42,800 bases of DNA from an uncultured Oscillospiraceae bacterium (GTDB lineage: Bacteria > Bacillota > Clostridia > Oscillospirales > Ruminococcaceae). The stretch covers positions 1-42,800 of the forward strand of contig CAKQGD010000008.1 in assembly GCA_934232845.1 (NCBI GenBank). Direction: 5' to 3'. The number at the start of each line of letters is the position of its first letter. The stretch's first letter is position 1. Under the pieces are notes generated by a model, which did not search any database, was not told the origin of the DNA, and saw only the letters and a list, made by a program, of their open reading frames with translations. The position numbers and the translations under genes are program-made. Of the stretch, positions 40,949 to 42,800 are shown in pieces.

Positions 40949-42372
40949 TGGGTGGTTTTTTCGGAGCGGTTTCACACCGCAGTGTCGTACTGGATGTTTT
41001 TTTCGGCGTGGACTACCACAGCCACCTCGGCACCCGCAACGCGGGCATGGCCGTCTGGGATGAAGAAAACGGCTGCCGCAGACAGATTCACGCCATTGAC
41101 AACACACCTTTCCGCACCAAATTTGAAAAAGACCTTTCCGACTTCAGCGGCGGCTGCGGCATCGGCTGCATCAGCGATTCGGATCCCCAGCCCCTGCTCG
41201 TGCGTTCTCATCTGGGGCTGTACGCCATTTCAACGGTCGGCATCATCAACAATGCAGAACAGCTTGTGAAAACCTATTTTTCCGACCACGGCCATCAGTT
41301 TATGGCGATGAGCTCCGGCAGCGTCAATGCAACGGAGCTGGTCGCCGCGCTTATCAATCAAAAGGAGGATCTCGCCGCGGGCATCCGCAACGCGCAGGAA
41401 CTGATCGACGGTTCCATGACGATCCTCTTGATGACCGGTCCGCACGAGCTTATCGCGGCGCGCGACAAGCTCGGCCGTCTGCCTGTTCTGATCGGCCGAA
41501 ACGAAGAAGGGCACTGCGTCTCTTTCGAATCCTTTGCCTATCACAAGCTCGGCTACCAAGACGCCTACGAGCTCGGTCCGGGCGAAATCGTCCGCATCAC
41601 GGCAAACGCCTGTGAGACCGTCTCTCCCTCCGCCGATAAAATGAAAATCTGCGGCTTTCTTTGGACGTATTACGGCTACCCGAACTCCAATTACGAAGGC
41701 ATCAATGTGGAAATCATGCGCTACCGCAACGGCGAAATCATGGCCCGAGACGAACTTGCGCGCGGCACGATGCCCGACGTCGACTATGTCGCCGGCGTCC
41801 CGGATTCCGGTGTTCCCCACGCGATCGGCTTCGCCAACCGCAGCGGAAACCCGTTCGCCCGCCCGTTCGTGAAATACACGCCGACCTGGCCGCGTTCCTT
41901 TATGCCGGAAAATCAGGAGGTCCGCAACCGCGTCGCCAAAATGAAGCAGATTCCCGTTCCCGAACTGATCGAGGGAAAGAAGCTTTTGTTTGTAGACGAT
42001 TCCATCGTGCGCGGCACGCAGCTTCGCGAGACCGTCGAATTTCTCTATGAATCCGGCGCCAAAGAAGTTCATATGCGCTCGGCCTGTCCGCCGATCATGT
42101 ACGCCTGCAAGTTTTTGAATTTCTCCCGGGGCAATTCGGATATGGATCTGCTCGCACGGCGCACCGTCCATGAGCTGGAGGGCAGCGAAGGCGCTGCGCA
42201 TCTGAAGGAATATGCCGATGCCTCCACCGAACGCGGCAAATGCTTTCTGCGGTCCATCTGCGAAAAATTCGGTTTTGACTCCCTCGGCTACCAGTCGATC
42301 GACGGCCTTTTAGAAGCGATCGGCCTCGACCGCGATCAGGTCTGTACCTACTGCTGGACCGGAGAAGAATAA
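40948..42372 (+). CDS. PurF homologue with degenerate glutaminase domain
   Basis: A 474-residue homologue of amidophosphoribosyltransferase, the first committed step of purine synthesis. The phosphoribosyltransferase half is intact: the PRPP loop LLFVDDSIVRGT is at 346-357 and PDSGVPHAIGFA precedes it. Cys235, Cys387, Cys466 and Cys469 match the four ligands of the Fe-S cluster of Bacillus PurF. The N-terminal glutaminase half starts MGGFFGAV where a catalytic PurF has MCGxxG, so the nucleophile Cys is Gly. The glutamine-binding block is STVGIINNAEQL and the usual TSDxE is SGSVNATE. It should not hydrolyse glutamine. ATG at 40948 overlaps the stop of the PurC-like gene (TAATG), with no ribosome binding site of its own visible. 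Confidence 0.88.
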   Translation: MGGFFGAVSHRSVVLDVFFGVDYHSHLGTRNAGMAVWDEENGCRRQIHAIDNTPFRTKFEKDLSDFSGGCGIGCISDSDPQPLLVRSHLGLYAISTVGIINNAEQLVKTYFSDHGHQFMAMSSGSVNATELVAALINQKEDLAAGIRNAQELIDGSMTILLMTGPHELIAARDKLGRLPVLIGRNEEGHCVSFESFAYHKLGYQDAYELGPGEIVRITANACETVSPSADKMKICGFLWTYYGYPNSNYEGINVEIMRYRNGEIMARDELARGTMPDVDYVAGVPDSGVPHAIGFANRSGNPFARPFVKYTPTWPRSFMPENQEVRNRVAKMKQIPVPELIEGKKLLFVDDSIVRGTQLRETVEFLYESGAKEVHMRSACPPIMYACKFLNFSRGNSDMDLLARRTVHELEGSEGAAHLKEYADASTERGKCFLRSICEKFGFDSLGYQSIDGLLEAIGLDRDQVCTYCWTGEE

Positions 42373-42442
42373 AACGCCTGTTTTTAAAAGGTGAATTTAA
42401 AACCGACATGAAACATTGCATTCGTAAAAGGAGTGACGCACC

Positions 42443-42800
42443 ATGAAAAAAACAGAACAGCTCTATGAAGGAAAAGCAAAAAAAGTCTACGCCACAGAGG
42501 ATCCCGGGCTTGTCATCGTCTCTTACAAAGACGACGCCACCGCCTTCAACGGCCTGAAAAAAGGGTCCATCCTCGGCAAAGGCTCCATCAACAACCGCGT
42601 CACCAACCGTCTGATGCAGTTTCTGGAAGAAAACGGCGTTCCCACCCATTTTGTCGAACAGCTCAGCGACCGCGAAACCGTCGTAAAAAAGGTTCGGATC
42701 GTTCCGCTGGAGGTGATTGTCCGCAACATCGCGGCCGGTTCCTTTGCACAGCGCTACGGCGTCGAGGAAGGCATCGTCTTTGCCGAGCCCACGATCGAGT
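42443..42800 (+). CDS. purC: SAICAR synthetase (canonical PurC), 3' end beyond window
   Basis: The visible 119 codons are a normal PurC: YEGKAKKVYATEDPG (8-22), VSYKDDATAFNGLKKG, and PLEVIVRNIAAGSFAQRY. It makes SAICAR from CAIR, aspartate and ATP. AAAGGAG lies nine bases before the ATG at 42443. It follows the PurF homologue by 70 bases with no terminator, so it belongs to the same operon. The rest of the gene and any further pur genes are off the right edge. Confidence 0.95.
   Translation, partial: MKKTEQLYEGKAKKVYATEDPGLVIVSYKDDATAFNGLKKGSILGKGSINNRVTNRLMQFLEENGVPTHFVEQLSDRETVVKKVRIVPLEVIVRNIAAGSFAQRYGVEEGIVFAEPTIE

Noticed and set aside
10864..42392. An 18-base string (aacgcctgtttttaaaag) present at about 10864 and about 42373
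   Set aside because: In the first place it is the terminator arm; in the second there is no partner arm. A single short match in a window of this size is not evidence of a repeat.

Overview
The window reads as chromosomal core DNA of a GC-rich, anaerobic, spore-forming member of the Clostridia (Bacillota), probably of the Oscillospirales/Ruminococcaceae type. The evidence is direct: two sporulation genes (spoVT, spoIIR), a CIRCE-controlled hrcA-grpE-dnaK-dnaJ operon, a rubrerythrin with an N-terminal rubredoxin domain, acetate kinase, AGGAGG-type ribosome binding sites, sigma-A promoters with 16-18 bp spacers and many intrinsic terminators. I see no insertion sequence, prophage, CRISPR array or integrase. 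The only plainly broken gene is an EamA transporter relic.

Layout. 1-7.2 kb: 3' part of a reverse rubrerythrin gene, an SH3-containing N-acetylmuramoyl-L-alanine amidase, secA, then a minus-strand trio (histidine phosphatase, corrinoid adenosyltransferase, DUF975-like membrane protein) diverging from an XRE regulator. 7.3-11.8 kb: M20 amidohydrolase, VanZ-like protein, galE, spoVT and a lipoprotein. 11.8-16.8 kb: the heat-shock operon hrcA-grpE-dnaK-dnaJ on the minus strand with a perfect CIRCE. 16.9-20.6 kb: EamA pseudogene, a PhoR/PhoB-like pair and a 59-residue membrane protein in front of it. 20.6-26.8 kb: an ammonium transporter fused to a PII domain behind a structured leader, an intact EamA exporter, plsC, a fluoride-type CLC antiporter and a LysR regulator. 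27-31 kb: tRNA-Leu(CAG) and a CsbB/YfhO-like pair for envelope glycosylation. 31-36.7 kb: YfbR-type nucleotidase, an MBL hydrolase and, on the minus strand, tmcAL-aminotransferase-ispE-spoIIR. 36.7-39.2 kb: ackA and a GT4 glycosyltransferase. 39.5-42.8 kb: a ZTP-riboswitch-controlled purine operon that runs off the right edge.

The points most worth a second look are two. (1) The purine operon encodes purE, a divergent PurC paralogue, a PurF homologue that has lost the N-terminal catalytic cysteine of its glutaminase domain but keeps its PRPP loop and the four cysteines matching the Fe-S ligands, and then a canonical PurC. This suggests an ammonia-dependent or repurposed first step and a second SAICAR-synthase-like activity. 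(2) The leader of the Amt-PII gene contains a hairpin with an A-N-N-G-N-N hexaloop, mutually exclusive with a 20-bp terminator stem. That is the architecture expected for ANTAR-protein antitermination. Also notable are two divergent promoters (ackA and the tmcAL operon) that share one -10 region, the five separate lesions in the EamA relic, and TTG starts on three minus-strand genes.
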